Assembly: GCA_029948255.1 (NCBI GenBank)
Contig: JALIZF010001939.1
Span: 973,001 to 1,037,000 of the forward strand
Origin: Telmatactis stephensoni
Lineage: Eukaryota; Cnidaria; Anthozoa; Actiniaria; Isophelliidae
Direction of reading: 5' to 3'
Length of the DNA: 64,000 bases
Made by a program: the position numbers and the translations under genes
Notes under the pieces: generated by a model
Seen by the model: only the letters and a program-made list of their open reading frames with translations
Databases searched by the model: none
What the model was told of the DNA's origin: nothing
In this document: positions 1 to 11,800 of the stretch, one piece after another
Layout: each line of letters begins with the position of its first letter
How positions within the stretch are numbered: position 1 is the first letter of the stretch

Positions 1-1154
1 TAAGAATCTTTTTACGCATTTTTGATTGAATTTGACACGTTTCTAGTCTAGTTACGAGTTATCAATACATGACTGTATTGCGTCAAAGTTCACTGTTCAC
101 CAGTTTACGGTCGCAGAACTGAGTACGTTCGGTTTTGCCCTCTGGCAGTATGCATTTCATATTGACAAAGATCTTGTTTGTATATGTGTCTTTTTGTCCT
201 ATCTCCAGTGATTTGAAAAGGGGAGGCTATCGCATTATTAGAACGTCCGATTTCTTTCCTTCCAACAATGTTCTAGACTTATTTGTGATTCCTTGTTTAC
301 AAGATATATCAATTGTGTCACTTGATTTATAAAAGAACATCAAAATGAATTCTTTGCAATGTGTCCGAACATATGTTTCTGTTTAATCTGGTTTTATTTG
401 TCATTTATTACGTGATTTATGTAAAATTCTGAAATGAAAACTCTGTCTGGAAAATGTGTCATCACTAGTTTGCCAAATATCATCTGAAAACAGCACTGGG
501 CTACATTCGTAGCGCGGAAAACATGCACAAAGTGACCGCACCAAAATTAAAGGAAAATATTTTACCTTTGCTTCAAAGCATTTGATTTCTGTTAGTTTGA
601 AAACTACGCAAATCGATGAAGTATAATGATGACATTTTTGACATAGATATCGAAAAACCCCTTGAGCACTTGAAAGCACTTGAACTGTTCAGCCGTCTCG
701 AGATTGAACAGAAAAGGCACTTCACTGCAAGGCTGCAAGGAATTAATCAATCATACGAAAAGATCTTTACTTCTGTCCATAGTCTTCCATTTGGTAAACA
801 TTGCATTGGATGACGCCTACTGTATTGTGGACTCGATATTTCGAACTTTTTTCCTGACAATCCCGTAGTTTTGAACGCTAACCCACTGATTTCTATTGTA
901 TCATAATCACAGTGACATATTAAGGAGCCCCTGCTGCGCTATTTTTAGATACGATCCATTTTGGAGTTAGAAATCATTCGGGTTCTAGTCTAGTTGTAAT
1001 CACAGTGTATTGAAAATATTAGGTTGTAGCATTTGTGGGGTTTTAGGAATATTAGAATTCTTGTTCCCGCTGAGTTTACTCACGTGCTAAGGAGTATTGA
1101 AAAGTATTCAATTAATTGATGGGATTATAACTCTCTCTACGCTTTATTCCACAG
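1..1154. other. Unassigned DNA upstream of the Wnt8-like exons
   Basis: No exon in this stretch can be supported. The only candidate for the missing Wnt first exon is an ATG at position 150 followed by a hydrophobic, signal-peptide-like run (MHFILTKILFVYVSFCPISS). I could not find a donor in the phase needed to join the exon at 1155, nor the residues normally seen between the signal peptide and the first Wnt exon. The true first exon may therefore lie left of the window. Confidence 0.3.
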
Positions 1155-1314
1155 GGTTACCAAGGTTTAATGGAAAGCGTCCGCGAAGGCGCCAAAATGG
1201 GTTTATCAGAATGCAAGAATCAGTTCCGGAACGAGAAATGGAATTGCAGCCTGGAATTCCGTAACAAGCGACTTGCTGACATGCCCATATTCATCCAATC
1301 TAGTTTACCACTTG
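1155..1314 (+). CDS. WNT8: Wnt8-like exon (N-terminal helical domain)
   Basis: Acceptor ttattccacag precedes 1155 and donor gtaagt follows 1314. The exon enters in phase 0 and leaves in phase 1. It encodes GYQGLMESVREGAKMGLSEC and then the conserved NQF...KWNC block of the Wnt N-terminal domain. A charged stretch (NKRLADMPIFIQ) fills the variable loop. Confidence 0.88.
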
Positions 1315-3765
1315 GTAAGTACAGATATGCATCATTGAGGGCCGTGAAATGACAAGCTGAATTTTCTGGGGTTTTTAGGAAATGACTAGTACGAACTGAT
1401 GGTCAAGTACATACACTTTGTTTGCGAGAATTCATTTCTTTGGGTTCGTTTTTGTGAATCTCGTCTTTGTAACATTATTTAAACTTGGTATATACATACA
1501 AAAAATTACTTAACCAGAATTACTTCAGTGGGTTATTACCAGTCCGTCTTGTTATTTTTGGTGTCAGATTCTCAGTACTAATGGGTTGAACCATTCATTG
1601 GTTTCAAATCGGTTGTCGGTACTTAATTTTGAGAGACAAATTTGGGACTGTTCAAACAGGGTCCCCTATACCTTTTGCATGAAACGTGAATGGATGATTT
1701 ATTTTGACGTGAAACGTGATTTAAGGTCTAAAATCTTTTTGCGTCCACGTGAAAGCAATTTTGATTTTTTTTTTTTAGTTATAGATTTTTTAGAAATAGA
1801 TTTTTGAGTTATCCATGACGCGTGAAAAGACCAAATATTTTTGCGTAATTTCATTTTGCAAAGGGGTATAAGGGACTCTGTTCAAAGCTAGTCTGTCTGT
1901 CTGTCTGTCTTCCAGTCTGTTTAGTGAGGCCTAATAAGTTTTTGTTATATTTTTCAGCCAATAAAGAGACAGCCTTTGTACACAGTATCAGTGCCGCTGG
2001 TGTTACGTACAGACTGACCCTCGACTGCCGTAAGGGGAAGTTTAAGAACTGCGATTGTGTCCAGAAAAACAAGAAGTCCAAAAACGACTGGAGTGGATGT
2101 GATGACAACGTGAAGTTCGGCGACGTCCTTGCTCGACATTTTCTCGACGCGTTGGAGAAGGACAACAAAGCCAGAAGTGTCATGAACATTCATAACAACC
2201 ATGTGGGACGCAAGGTAATTCTATCTGTAGTTGTGTTGAACTTATTCTTAAAACTCCTGCGTGGTACAAAACTAGATGACTGAGAAGATTTGCATATCAA
2301 ACATATCTCTATAAAAAGTTGTCGTTCGCACGGCCATGAAATCTATTCCATATCTGGGCAGGCATTACCTTAATTGGAAAACACGTGGATTTCTTTTTGT
2401 TGATTTTCCTGTAATTTTGAGCCTTAAACTGTCAAAATTCCATCAAAACTTGCAGATATTGTAGCGATGAAACACATCACATTCCACATTGTCCACCATC
2501 TTGAAACTGGCTTAGAAACCTAGCTTTTCCGTAAACAGGAAACCCAATAGTAGAGACACAGGAAGCCCGCGCGAACGACAACATATGTTTGATATGATAT
2601 TTGTTTTATTTTACAAGAAACGTTTTAACTGTTAACAAAAGTTTCCCTAGCAACGGGCTCCAGAAATAGGTCTCAGCACCCTTAATTAATTCCTGTATAT
2701 CGGCAATGCAGAATGTTTCGCCGGAAAAAGGTAGTTGAAACAATTCTTTCGCGGGGTGCCTTACCGTTTGAACTATGCGCCAGGGGGGACATGCAAAAGT
2801 GTTGAGACTTGATATTATCTTATGCGGACTTTGTGACGTATAATTTTTTATTCAAACTTGCTGTCGGTTTAACTAATTTTGGAGACATGCAGCAGAAAGC
2901 CTTTTGAATCCTACTACCAGTGTGACACTGGTAGTGTCACACAACGCTTGCGACAAACACTGCCTATCACGCAACGCTGTGACAACCTGCGTCGCGTTAC
3001 GGCATAAACGGTTGCGTTTGCTGAGATTACATGCACTGTTTTTATGAGATAATGTTAAGTAATATTTCATTCTATTCTGTATGTAAGAAAATTGTCTGTG
3101 AAAACGAAAGCCCTTGTGCTCCTATCAAATAACCAACAAAAGTTTGAGCTCGTGAAAACGAGTCTTGACATTTTTGACCTTTTCTGGTGCATGGATATCA
3201 AGGACATCAAGCCGTAAAACAACAGTTTCCATGACAACTTATGTTACGTCATTGAATAGTAAACTTAGTATATTTCTTTGTTTTGCAGGCTGTGAAAGCC
3301 ACCCTAAGGAAAGAATGCAAGTGTCATGGCGTTTGTGGTAGCTGCTCCACAAAGACCTGCTGGAAAGAATTGGCACCATTCCAAGAAGTCGGCAGTTACT
3401 TGAAGAAAAAGTACGTCCTCGCCAAAGAAGTCCTCCTGAAGAACTCAAAACTCGTCGAAAAAGTCCGCCCAAAGACCTTTGTTCCAGTCTCCAAAAAAGA
3501 CCGTAACCTTGTCTTCATAGAGAATTCACCAGACTACTGCCGCCATAACATGACCGCTGGTTCGCTTGGTGTCCTAGGGCGAGTCTGTTACAGTGATAAG
3601 GGCGGCTATAATAGATGTAATAATATTTGTACTTCTTGTGGGTATAAGCTGCAGAAGAAGTTAATTGTCAGACAGAACAAATGTGAATGCAAGTTTGTAT
3701 GGTGCTGTAAGGTGGAATGCAAGACGTGTGTGAAATTAGCAGCCAGGACAACTTGTCATAGCTAA
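1155..3765 (+). CDS. WNT8: Wnt8-like secreted ligand, last three coding exons (5' incomplete)
   Basis: Coding exons are 1155-1314, 1958-2214 and 3289-3765 (TAA at 3763-3765). Phases agree across both introns, giving 297 residues. Wnt ligands are secreted, lipid-modified glycoproteins that bind Frizzled. The exons contain the family landmarks: SECKNQFRNEKWNC, ETAFVHSISAAGVTY, MNIHNNHVGRK, CKCHG...GSC...KTCW, and a Cys-rich C-terminus ending CKFVWCCKVECKTC. The segment FIENSPDYC, followed by an N-glycosylation site (NMT) and GVLGRVC, resembles Wnt8 more than Wnt9 or Wnt11. The acyl-acceptor serine of the CHGxSGSC motif is replaced by cysteine (codon TGT 3334-3336). About 25-45 N-terminal residues, including the signal peptide, are not located. 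Assignment to the Wnt family is near certain; the Wnt8 subfamily is by motif comparison from memory, without a tree. Confidence 0.88.
1958..2214 (+). CDS. WNT8: Wnt8-like exon (central N-terminal domain)
   Basis: Acceptor ttttcag, donor gtaatt, phase 1 to phase 0. It encodes ANKETAFVHSISAAGVTY, the Cys-rich CDCVQKNKKSKNDWSGC loop, the SDNVxFG-like motif DDNVKFGDVLARHF, and ends MNIHNNHVGRK. These are hallmark residues shared with vertebrate Wnt8 (ETSFIHAISSAG, NVEFGERIS, MNLHNNRAGR). Confidence 0.92.
2293..2596 (+). mobile_element. Family D MITE copy 1 (about 304 bp)
   Basis: The ends are inverted (CATATCAAACATAT...ATATGTTTGATATG). The element lies in the second intron of the Wnt gene. Related copies occur at 17729-18016 (same strand) and 37153-37445 (opposite strand). 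They share the internal phrases TCCATATCTGGGCAGGCATT and ACAGGAAACCCAATAGTA. It is non-coding and presumably moved by a transposase encoded elsewhere. Confidence 0.7.
3289..3765 (+). CDS. WNT8: Wnt8-like terminal exon (Cys-rich domain, altered acylation motif)
   Basis: Acceptor ttttgcag, phase 0 start, TAA stop at 3763-3765. It begins AVKATLRKECKCHGVCGSCS, where all other Wnts I know have Ser in place of the underlined-position Cys between V and GSC. KTCWKELAPFQEVGSYLKKK follows. The C-terminal domain keeps SPDYC, an NMT sequon, GRVC, CNNICTSCG, CECKFVWCCKVEC and a terminal Cys, so the rest of the fold looks intact. Confidence 0.93.
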   Translation, partial: AVKATLRKECKCHGVCGSCSTKTCWKELAPFQEVGSYLKKKYVLAKEVLLKNSKLVEKVRPKTFVPVSKKDRNLVFIENSPDYCRHNMTAGSLGVLGRVCYSDKGGYNRCNNICTSCGYKLQKKLIVRQNKCECKFVWCCKVECKTCVKLAARTTCHS

Positions 3766-3985
3766 CATAACTTTTTTGAATAGAATATAATACCGAAATC
3801 GTTGCAGTTATCGAACAGAGTAAAGACAACAAATTCATGCCATCAGCTTTCATTTAGATATTCGTCTAGTAGTAAAACTATCGATCGTTTTTGAGCTATT
3901 TATATATAAGTTCGGTTGACTGGTAATTGTACAAAATATACTGTTTGGTTTGTAAATAATAAAATTATTTTAACATGAAATGTGT
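3766..3985 (+). other. Wnt8-like 3' UTR
   Basis: A short AT-rich tail follows the Wnt stop codon and contains a canonical AATAAA at 3958-3963. A pyrimidine microsatellite starts soon after. I see no other feature in it. Confidence 0.6.
3958..3963 (+). terminator. Polyadenylation signal AATAAA of the Wnt8-like gene
   Basis: A canonical hexamer lies 192 bases past the stop codon, in AT-rich DNA. Cleavage is expected 10-30 bases downstream. Confidence 0.65.
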
Positions 3986-3994
3986 GTGTATTAT

Positions 3995-4275
3995 TTCATG
4001 CAGTTATTGGGAGGGATTCTCAACTACTTCTTCCTTCCTTTCTTTCTTCCTTCCTTCCTTTCTTTCTTTCTTCCTTCCTTTCTTTCTTTCTTCCTTCCTT
4101 TCTTCCTTCCTTCCTTTCTTCCTTTTCTTTCTTTCTTTTCTTTCTTCATTTGCTTTCTTTCATTCTTTCTTTCGTTCTTTTTTCCCTAGATCTTTCTTTC
4201 CTTATTGTTTATTTTTCGTCTTTCTCTTTTATTTCTTTCTTTCTTTCTTTCTAGTTTTTTCTATCTTTCTTTTCT
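3995..4275. repeat. TTCC/TTTC pyrimidine microsatellite
   Basis: Runs of TTCC, TTTC and CTTTCT dominate one strand. Open frames here read only Ser/Phe/Leu/Pro and are artefacts of the repeat. Confidence 0.9.
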
Positions 4276-4927
4276 CAAAACTCTGAGAAGTAATCCGATT
4301 TCCATTATCAACAAGAGATTTTACAACACTCGAGATCTCGTGAGGTCATTGATTGGTTGAAAGGCACTTTCAATAAGAGTCCAGACAACGGTGTTGACGT
4401 ATTGTCCCAGGCCCTTTTCCCCTTCGCTTAGGGGTGGGACGGGAAAAGAGTTGTCGTGCGCGCTCGTTCTGTTGCCCCGTTTGATAACGATCTTCACAAA
4501 GAATAGTCACAAATAATTATTGTAAAAAAATCGCAAGCGTTTTTCCACTGTCTGTTCTCTTACTGACAATGGATTTGACGTCAAAAATTTCCAAAACTTT
4601 TCAGTGATAAACGGAGCTGACGCAATTTTGTATCCAACCAGTCAGTTTTATTTCGATTTGAAACTTAATTCTTTTTATCAGAAGCAGTACTAATGAACAT
4701 AACAAAAACATTGCTCATTTTGCAAAGAAATATAAACCATTACATAATTTTGATAACAGTGGGAAAATGGGCATTTGCATTTAAGTTTTGATTGGGTTTC
4801 CTGTGCTCCCTCAAGTTGTTTATCAGCACAGGAAGCCCGCAAAAAGCTGCGAAATTCCCGCGAAATGCAGCCAGTATCGATTAACATTTTTCTCGGAAAA
4901 AAACACGTTGAACTGAAACGGCTCTAC
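4276..4927. other. Intergenic DNA upstream of the STRA6-like gene
   Basis: No gene is visible. It contains a fragment related to family D (CACAGGAAGCCCGC near 4827) and otherwise single-copy-looking sequence leading into a candidate promoter. Confidence 0.4.
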
Positions 4928-4936
4928 TATAAAAGG
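4928..4936 (+). promoter_or_regulatory. Candidate TATA box for the STRA6-like gene
   Basis: TATAAAAGG is a consensus match, 177 bases upstream of the inferred start ATG at 5113. A start site about 30 bases downstream would leave a 5' UTR of roughly 150 bases. A donor-like gtaagt at 4952 could mark a small untranslated-leader intron. No experimental support is available from sequence alone. Confidence 0.35.
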
Positions 4937-5112
4937 ACACTAAATGAACGGTAAGTGAATATTTCATTTCTGCAAAGTAAATTTTAGAATCCGAGGTCAA
5001 ACAACAGGTAAAAGCTGTAACTAATGAGAACACTGACTGTTGGTTTAGTTGAACGATCCTGTCTGCAAACAAGAGTGCTAACTGGTGGTCTGATACGAAT
5101 TTGCTGAAGACA

Positions 5113-8100
5113 ATGGCTAAGTAAGTCTATTTTGTATCTAAATGAGTTGTTTTAGCGGAATACGCTAACTGATCGAGGTTTTTACAGCTTAAACGCTTTA
5201 GTTTTATGCTGTGAGATTTGACATGTACAAACGTATGCTTGAAAAAATTATATATATTTGCATAGATTAATGACTTTCAGTACTTCTATATTAATTGACT
5301 TTTGTGGCATCCATTTTAGCAACACGACAAATAATGGAACAACTCTAAAACCAGCTGGCTCTGGGTGTCTTTTCGATGAAACTCTGTTCAATGAGTACTC
5401 TCTTATTCCAGCAGTAAGAGTTTAATAAAATGTTATTCAAGCAGATATTAAGGTAGCTCGGTCTAGTTTTTTTCACGGTCAACTAGCGACGTTTAAACAG
5501 CCGTAGCTCCCGCTCCAGAGCGTCTTTTGCCAAGATCTTTTCACACTTATCTAGATATAGAATGAAGTTTTTTAAAAAGTATATTTTATTGAAATCCGTT
5601 TTATTTTAGTGAAGAAATCATTATGTCGTCTTCTTTACTTAAAGCTCATTTCCGAGAATAATCGGTCTAAACTTTTAGAGCCACATATCCTACGGTAAAG
5701 TTGTTAGTTAGGTCTACATTCTGAGGCAGTGTGAAAAAAATCGTACTCATAGTTTTTAAATAAAAACGGTTTTATTTTTTTGTATACAAAAATTCATATG
5801 TTTTGTACTATTTACGATAACAACCCACTCTGACAAGATACAACAAAATCCTTGCTCCCAGTTATTGCCAAGACTTAGTTCTACACTTTCTGAGATTTTC
5901 AATAGATTCGGCCAAGGCAATGATTTTTAAGAGTGGTACAAGTCATGTAATATTTTTGTTCCTTTTCTCACAAAACCTGAAATTTTTGCTTCTGAACGCG
6001 CTAATTAAAAAATCGTCGATGAATTTTCTTTTAATTTCCGCTATTAATTATTCAGAATATGTCCAATTATGGTTCCAAGTTGGTAAACGAAAGAATACCT
6101 CTAAGGTGCTCAAATAAAATTTCAAACTTAGGTATATTTGCATTTGCTTCTGCGGCGGTTGTTTTGCTAAAGCAGTGTTGATTTCGCCGTGTTTGAGTCA
6201 CACATATTTGCATGCTTTCTCTGTTGTCACATTACGCAAGTGCTGATCGACCGTGCGGAAATATTCAATTCGACGACAGGCTCACAATTAAATTACGTTA
6301 AAGCAGACTTGATATAGCAAACTCGATCGAATGCACAGAATCACGAAAAAAATGTATTACTTTTGCTTGGCGTAAAAGTTGCATTCTTTGAATTTGTAGG
6401 AGCGTTCGAGTTGAATATTTCCGCACGGTCGATCAGCACGTGTGTAATGTGACAACAGAAAAAGCATGCAAATATGTGTGACTCGACTCAAACTACACGG
6501 CGAAATCAACACTGCTTTAGCAAAACAACCGCCGCAGAAGCAAATGCAAATATACCTAAGTTTGAAATTTTATTTGAGCACCTTAGAGGTATTCTTTCGA
6601 TTACCAACTTGGAACCATAATTGGACATATTCTGAATCAGCCTAGTCCCCAGGCTATCCCGTCTCTCGTTTCAAAACGTGACGTCGCGCTCGCAGAGGAA
6701 CGCCTGGGTACTAGGCTGATTCTGAATAATTAATAGCGGAAATTAAAAGAAAATTCATCGACGATTTTTTAATTAGCGCGTTCAGAAGCAAAAATTTCAG
6801 GCTTTGCGAGAAAAGGAACAAAAATATTACCTGACTTGTACCACTCTTAAAAATCATTGCCTTGGCCGAATCTATTGAAAATCTCAGAAAGTGTAGAACT
6901 AAGTCTTGGCAATAACTGGGAGCAAGGATTTTGTTGTATCTTGTCAGAGTGGGTTGTTATCGTAAATAGTACAAAACATATGAATTTTTGTATACAAAAA
7001 AATAAAACCGTTTTTATTTAAAAACTATGAGTACGATTTTTTTCACACTGCCTCAGAATGTAGACCTAACTAACAACTTTACCGTAGGATATGTGGCTCT
7101 AAAAGTTTAGACCGATTATTCTCGGAAATGAGCTTTAAGTAAAGAAGACGACATAATGATTTCTTCACTAAAATAAAACGGATTTCAATAAAATATACTT
7201 TTTTAAAAACTTCATTCTATATCTAGACAAGTGTGAAAAGATCTTGGCAAAAGACGCTCTGGAGCAGGAGCTACGGCTGTTTAAACGTCGCTAGTTGACC
7301 GTGAAAAAAACTAGACCGAGCTACCTTAATTTATTTACGTTATGCATATCACTTATCTAAGAAATCAGCCTCCATTTCTTACATACTTTCTCACAAATCC
7401 TTATTGAATTCATCCTCTATCCCATCCCAGTTCTCACCCCACCCCCTCCTGACTTTCAAAATATTGTCTATGAATCTCATTAATCTGCATTTGACTAGGG
7501 GGAGGGGGGGGGGGGCAAAACTGATGAATGACTATTTATAGAGCACCTATATAAGAACTGATCTAGGCATTTAAGAAGGAGTAGTATTACAGTAATAAGT
7601 TAATAACAACAAAAATAAAAAAAGAAAGAACCTTTACAAATGAGTTTTAAGAGTCGACGTGAAGAATGAAACGGAAATTGAATGTTAATCTAAACAAATG
7701 AGAATAAATGAAATTGAATGTTAATCTAAACAACTCAGAGTTTTAAGAGTTGACTTGAAAGCCGAAATGAAAGCGAATCTTAATCTAAACTGAAGAATGA
7801 AATGATACATTCTGTGTTACCATAATTTAAAAATTCAACACAAAGAACCTAAAAAATTGATTTCTCCTACAGATGCTTATAATAACAATACTAGCCTTCC
7901 TTAACAAAAGAGTTGGATTTAAGACCAAAGTCTGCAATGGAAGACCAGCATTAGTTCTGTAAGTTAAGTGAATGTTTATTAATTTTGCTACTACTGTACA
8001 TAGCTATAAAGGCAGGGGTGGATGCAGGGGGAGGGGAGGGGAGGCATTCCATCCTAAAAATAAGTAAAAGCACATTTTTATGTTGAGAAAGAAAAATATA

Positions 8101-8898
8101 TCTACTTGTCTCTGGGTTGCATGTGATATTATGGCAACCATCTTGATGAACTTCAACAAAAGATTTCTCATTTGTTTGTTCATCCAACATGGCTACCACT
8201 TATTTGGCATTTGATACCTGATTGAAACCCAGCAATGCTTATACTAGACAAATTAAACTTCTTTCCACACTTTCTTCCATTCAATTTGTCATTTCATTTT
8301 TCCCATTTCCCTTCCTACCCACCCTTTTCCTCATCCCTAGATGCCCTGAGTTTCAAACTCTGCAAGCAGGAGTACCTTTATTGTAATCCCTTCATGGAGT
8401 AAGGAGAAAAATAACCCCTGCCAGCCCTCGCAATTTCCACATACACATTTCTGAATGTAAAAATTATGTTTTTTCCCCCCAAAAAAACCTGTTTTAAAAC
8501 TGGTTTTATATGCAAATCAAATGTCATCAAGTACATGGCAGTTTTGCTTGCAACTGGTATTGCTGGCTCATGAAATGTTTTCTTGCATCATCTTAGCAAA
8601 TGCTTAACAGGAATAGTTGCATGGGTTGGCAGAGATCTTTCCTTCCCTAACTCACAAGTAGAGGATTAGAAGAAGAATCTCTGCTGACAGGGTAATTCTC
8701 CAAGGGTGTGGAGCTCAAATTGTCATTACATTCACAGGCCTATAAATTTCCTTGGAGACAACACTAGCAATAGGCTAAGTATTGCCATGGCATTTGGTGT
8801 TCTTGCCAGTAGCTGCTTTTATCTTTTCAATGATATTGTTGGTTTGGAAGAAACAAATGTAAAAAAAGTTTATGTTACTAACAATCCTTGGGAAAAAG
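5113..8898 (+). CDS. STRA6: STRA6-like exons 1-4 (N-terminal tail, first membrane segments)
   Basis: Exon 1 supplies only ATG GCT AA before a gtaagt donor. Exon 2 (5320-5413) encodes the polar N-terminus to SLIPA. Exon 3 (7873-7958) encodes a membrane segment (MLIITILAFL) and then KTKVCNGRPALV, matching the human RGRPGLPSPVDFL region. Exon 4 (8738-8898) continues PINFLGDN and SIAMAFGVLASSCFYLFND. The start was chosen because it is the only ATG whose exon joins exon 2 in phase and gives a STRA6-like N-terminus. Exon 1 is only eight coding bases, so it is the least secure exon. Confidence 0.8.
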
Positions 8899-11800
8899 GT
8901 AATAAATGGAGAGGATATGATAACAATTAAGTTATCTCAAATGGGCATGAGTGATAAAAATAGGAGCTCGGAATGAATGGACTGATGGATGCATGCATGA
9001 TTGACTGAGTGACTGATGGACAGACGGACGGACGGACTGATGGATGGACTGACTGACTGACTGACTGACTGACTGACTGATTGACTGACTGACTAACTAA
9101 TTGGCTAACTGACTGATTGACTAAATGACTGAATAACTGACTGGCTCAGTGACTGACTGACTGACAGATTGACTGACTGACTGACAAACTGATTGACTGA
9201 CTCACTGACTGACTGAATGAATAAATGAATGAATGACTAAATGACTGACTGAATGATGGATGGATGAGTGAATTTGGATTGATGAATTTTGAATAAAGTA
9301 ATGAATGAATGAATGAATAAATAAATGAATGAATGAAGGGAGTGTGAATAAAGAGATGACTGTTTTACGTTTTTATATCACATGAAAAACAGAAAAACAG
9401 TAAATTAGGGTATAAAGTAGTTAACTAAATTTTGGGATTAACAAATATTTTTCTCGCTTTTTTGAATATTTAGCTTTTTTGAATATTTAGCTTTTACTTT
9501 TTCTATTTATAACATCTTGAAATGTTGTTTTTAATATGTGGTTTTGAAAAATACATTTTCAAATCGCCTTTATATATTTATATATTTATTAAGTAGTGTT
9601 TTTAAATTTCAAAATTCATAGCTGTAGATTATATATTTATATGTAGTTTTTGAGGGCCACAGAGTTATCAGTGTTTGTAAAACTACTGTCATGTGTTTTA
9701 CCCTCTGGAAATAAAGCCTATTATTATTATTATTATTATTAGCTTTGCACAATGTTGTCCTTGTTCTGATGTATGGTATCATCAACTTTCCTGTTCTGGC
9801 ATGTTTGATGACCGAAAATCAGTTCATTGGCTCAATATTAGGGCTGCTGTACATGCTAATGAGGTAAGAATGCAAGTGTAGGCCTAGTAAAATTCTTTAA
9901 GCAATATAAAACGACCGCCTATGTCTCTGTACTGTAATATAAATACGGTGATATAATGACAATGACAATGTTTTATTTAGCATCGTTTTTTCATTAGCTA
10001 CAGAGAAAAAACGACGCTAAATAAAACATTGTCATTGTCATATCACCGTGTTTATATTACAGTACAGAGACATAGGCGGTCGTTTTATATGGATATAGAC
10101 CTCAAGAAAGCAAACTGTTGAGTTTTAGTGCAATCCATGTCTCAATTTTCTGATAGAAATATAGCAGATAGCCAGTCAGCGCGCGCGTAACGTAAATGCG
10201 CAAATTACACTAATGTACGCACGATGATACGTATGAGCGTTGCGATAAAAATCTTCTGTGACGCTACGCGCAACTACAAGAAACACTTGTTGATTAGTTA
10301 ACAACTCTTTCTTTGCAGGTTTATTTTCAAAATGGTGCTTGTCTTCTCCTGTGTCAACCATAACATTCTATATGAACGCTTGGTGAGTTTTCGTGGTTAT
10401 TTTCTTTGTGCATCTAATTGAATAGTCTCAAGAGACTATAATACTAAGAGAGCGAAACTCAGTATTGATGTCTGTGCGATGTTCGCGGCGACTAAGGGTA
10501 TTTTTAGTAACTTCGCCATCGCGCGCACAAGGCTCTTAAACAATATAATTCAAAAACCGAAAGCAAACGGTCCCGTCCGCGCGCACGTCAAAAATCAAAT
10601 TCTATTGTTTGAGAGCCTTGCGCGCGCGATGGCGAAGTTACTAAAAACAGCCTTAGCCGCCACGAACATCGCACAGACATCAGTACTGAGTTTCGCTCTC
10701 TTAGCATTATGGTCTTTTGATAGTCTGCCATTTGCAGGCTTTCAACCCAACCACGTAGAGCTGCATCCTAGCTGTATTTGCTTGGGGATGATTAACTCTC
10801 CATGCATTATATCTAACCAAGTGATCACCATAATACTAGTATGTTCCTTACTCTACCATGATGGAATAAGTTAAAGACTTGCCCCGTGTAGCTGACAGTG
10901 TACAGCACAAGAAAAGCTTAAGGCGCTGTAACACACTGAAACGTTTATCTGAAACTTGTCTTGATCGCCGATGCGAGACTAGTTTCATAAGGAGTGTTAA
11001 TGAGTCGCTGAAATTTTGTCCTGAAACGTGTTCGCGGCACGAAGCGGATAAGAAGAAGAGAACAGTAGCATATTCAAAATTTAAGGAATATAAAATGCGC
11101 GTGCATGTCTCTGTTCTGTGATATAAACACGATGGAAGATGTAGAGCAAGAGAAAAGCAAGCTTAGTTTCTCTTACTTTTCGAGTGCTCTACATCTTCCA
11201 GAGTGTTTATATCACAGAACAGAGACATAAGCGATCATTTTTTATTGCTTCTATAAAATATTTTCGACGTTTTTTGAGCGAGCCATGTCTCTGTCCTCTG
11301 ATATAAACATGAAAGCCAGCCAATCAGCGCGCGCGTCATATCTTAAGTATTTTATAAAATGATATAATTGACAGAACCTGAGCCGTGCATATAGACTACC
11401 GAAACTCTTTCTGGAGCTACCATCGCTGGTCTGCCAGGTCTTCTTATTGGTTCGTTTCACGATGATTTTACGCAATGAAATAGTCACCCATCGGATGAAG
11501 CGTTATAAAGAGTTAGAACAACATAGTCGCGAGGTAAGATTTTTAACCATTGCTCGGTTGGCTCATCTGGTTGAGCGCCGTTCTTCAGTGCGGGAGGCCG
11601 GCAGGGTTATTAAATAACCTGCGAAGAAGGTGCTGCCTTTGTAATGCACATCTGCAAATGGTTAGACTTTCACGTCTTCTCGGATAAGGACGTTAAACCG
11701 TAGGCCCGTCTCTCCACACTATCTAACCCAGCATTGGAGGGACGTAAAAGATCCTGTTGTACTGTTCGCAAAGAGTAAGGGATTTTAATTGTCGCCCGGT

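Noticed and set aside
150..332. Signal-peptide-like frame as the Wnt first exon
   Set aside because: The leader is plausible, but no donor in the required phase 0 and no Wnt8-like residues link it to 1155. Kept only as a weak candidate.
3289..3765. Assignment of the ligand to Wnt9
   Set aside because: LAPFxEVGxxLKxKY is Wnt9-like, but SPDYC, the sequon after it, GVLGRVC and CKFxWCCxVxC fit Wnt8 better. A tree is needed to settle it.
3975..4286. Open frames rich in Ser, Phe, Leu and Pro in this and other pyrimidine tracts (16426-16821, 21565-21849, 27647-28043, 35615-36059)
   Set aside because: They are open in several frames only because the TTCC/TTTC repeat has no stop codons; no domain, splice or start context supports them.
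10479..10874. 131-codon frame in a family B element (also 50369-50863)
   Set aside because: It spans the two arms of a palindromic MITE, and the same DNA gives mirror frames on the other strand.
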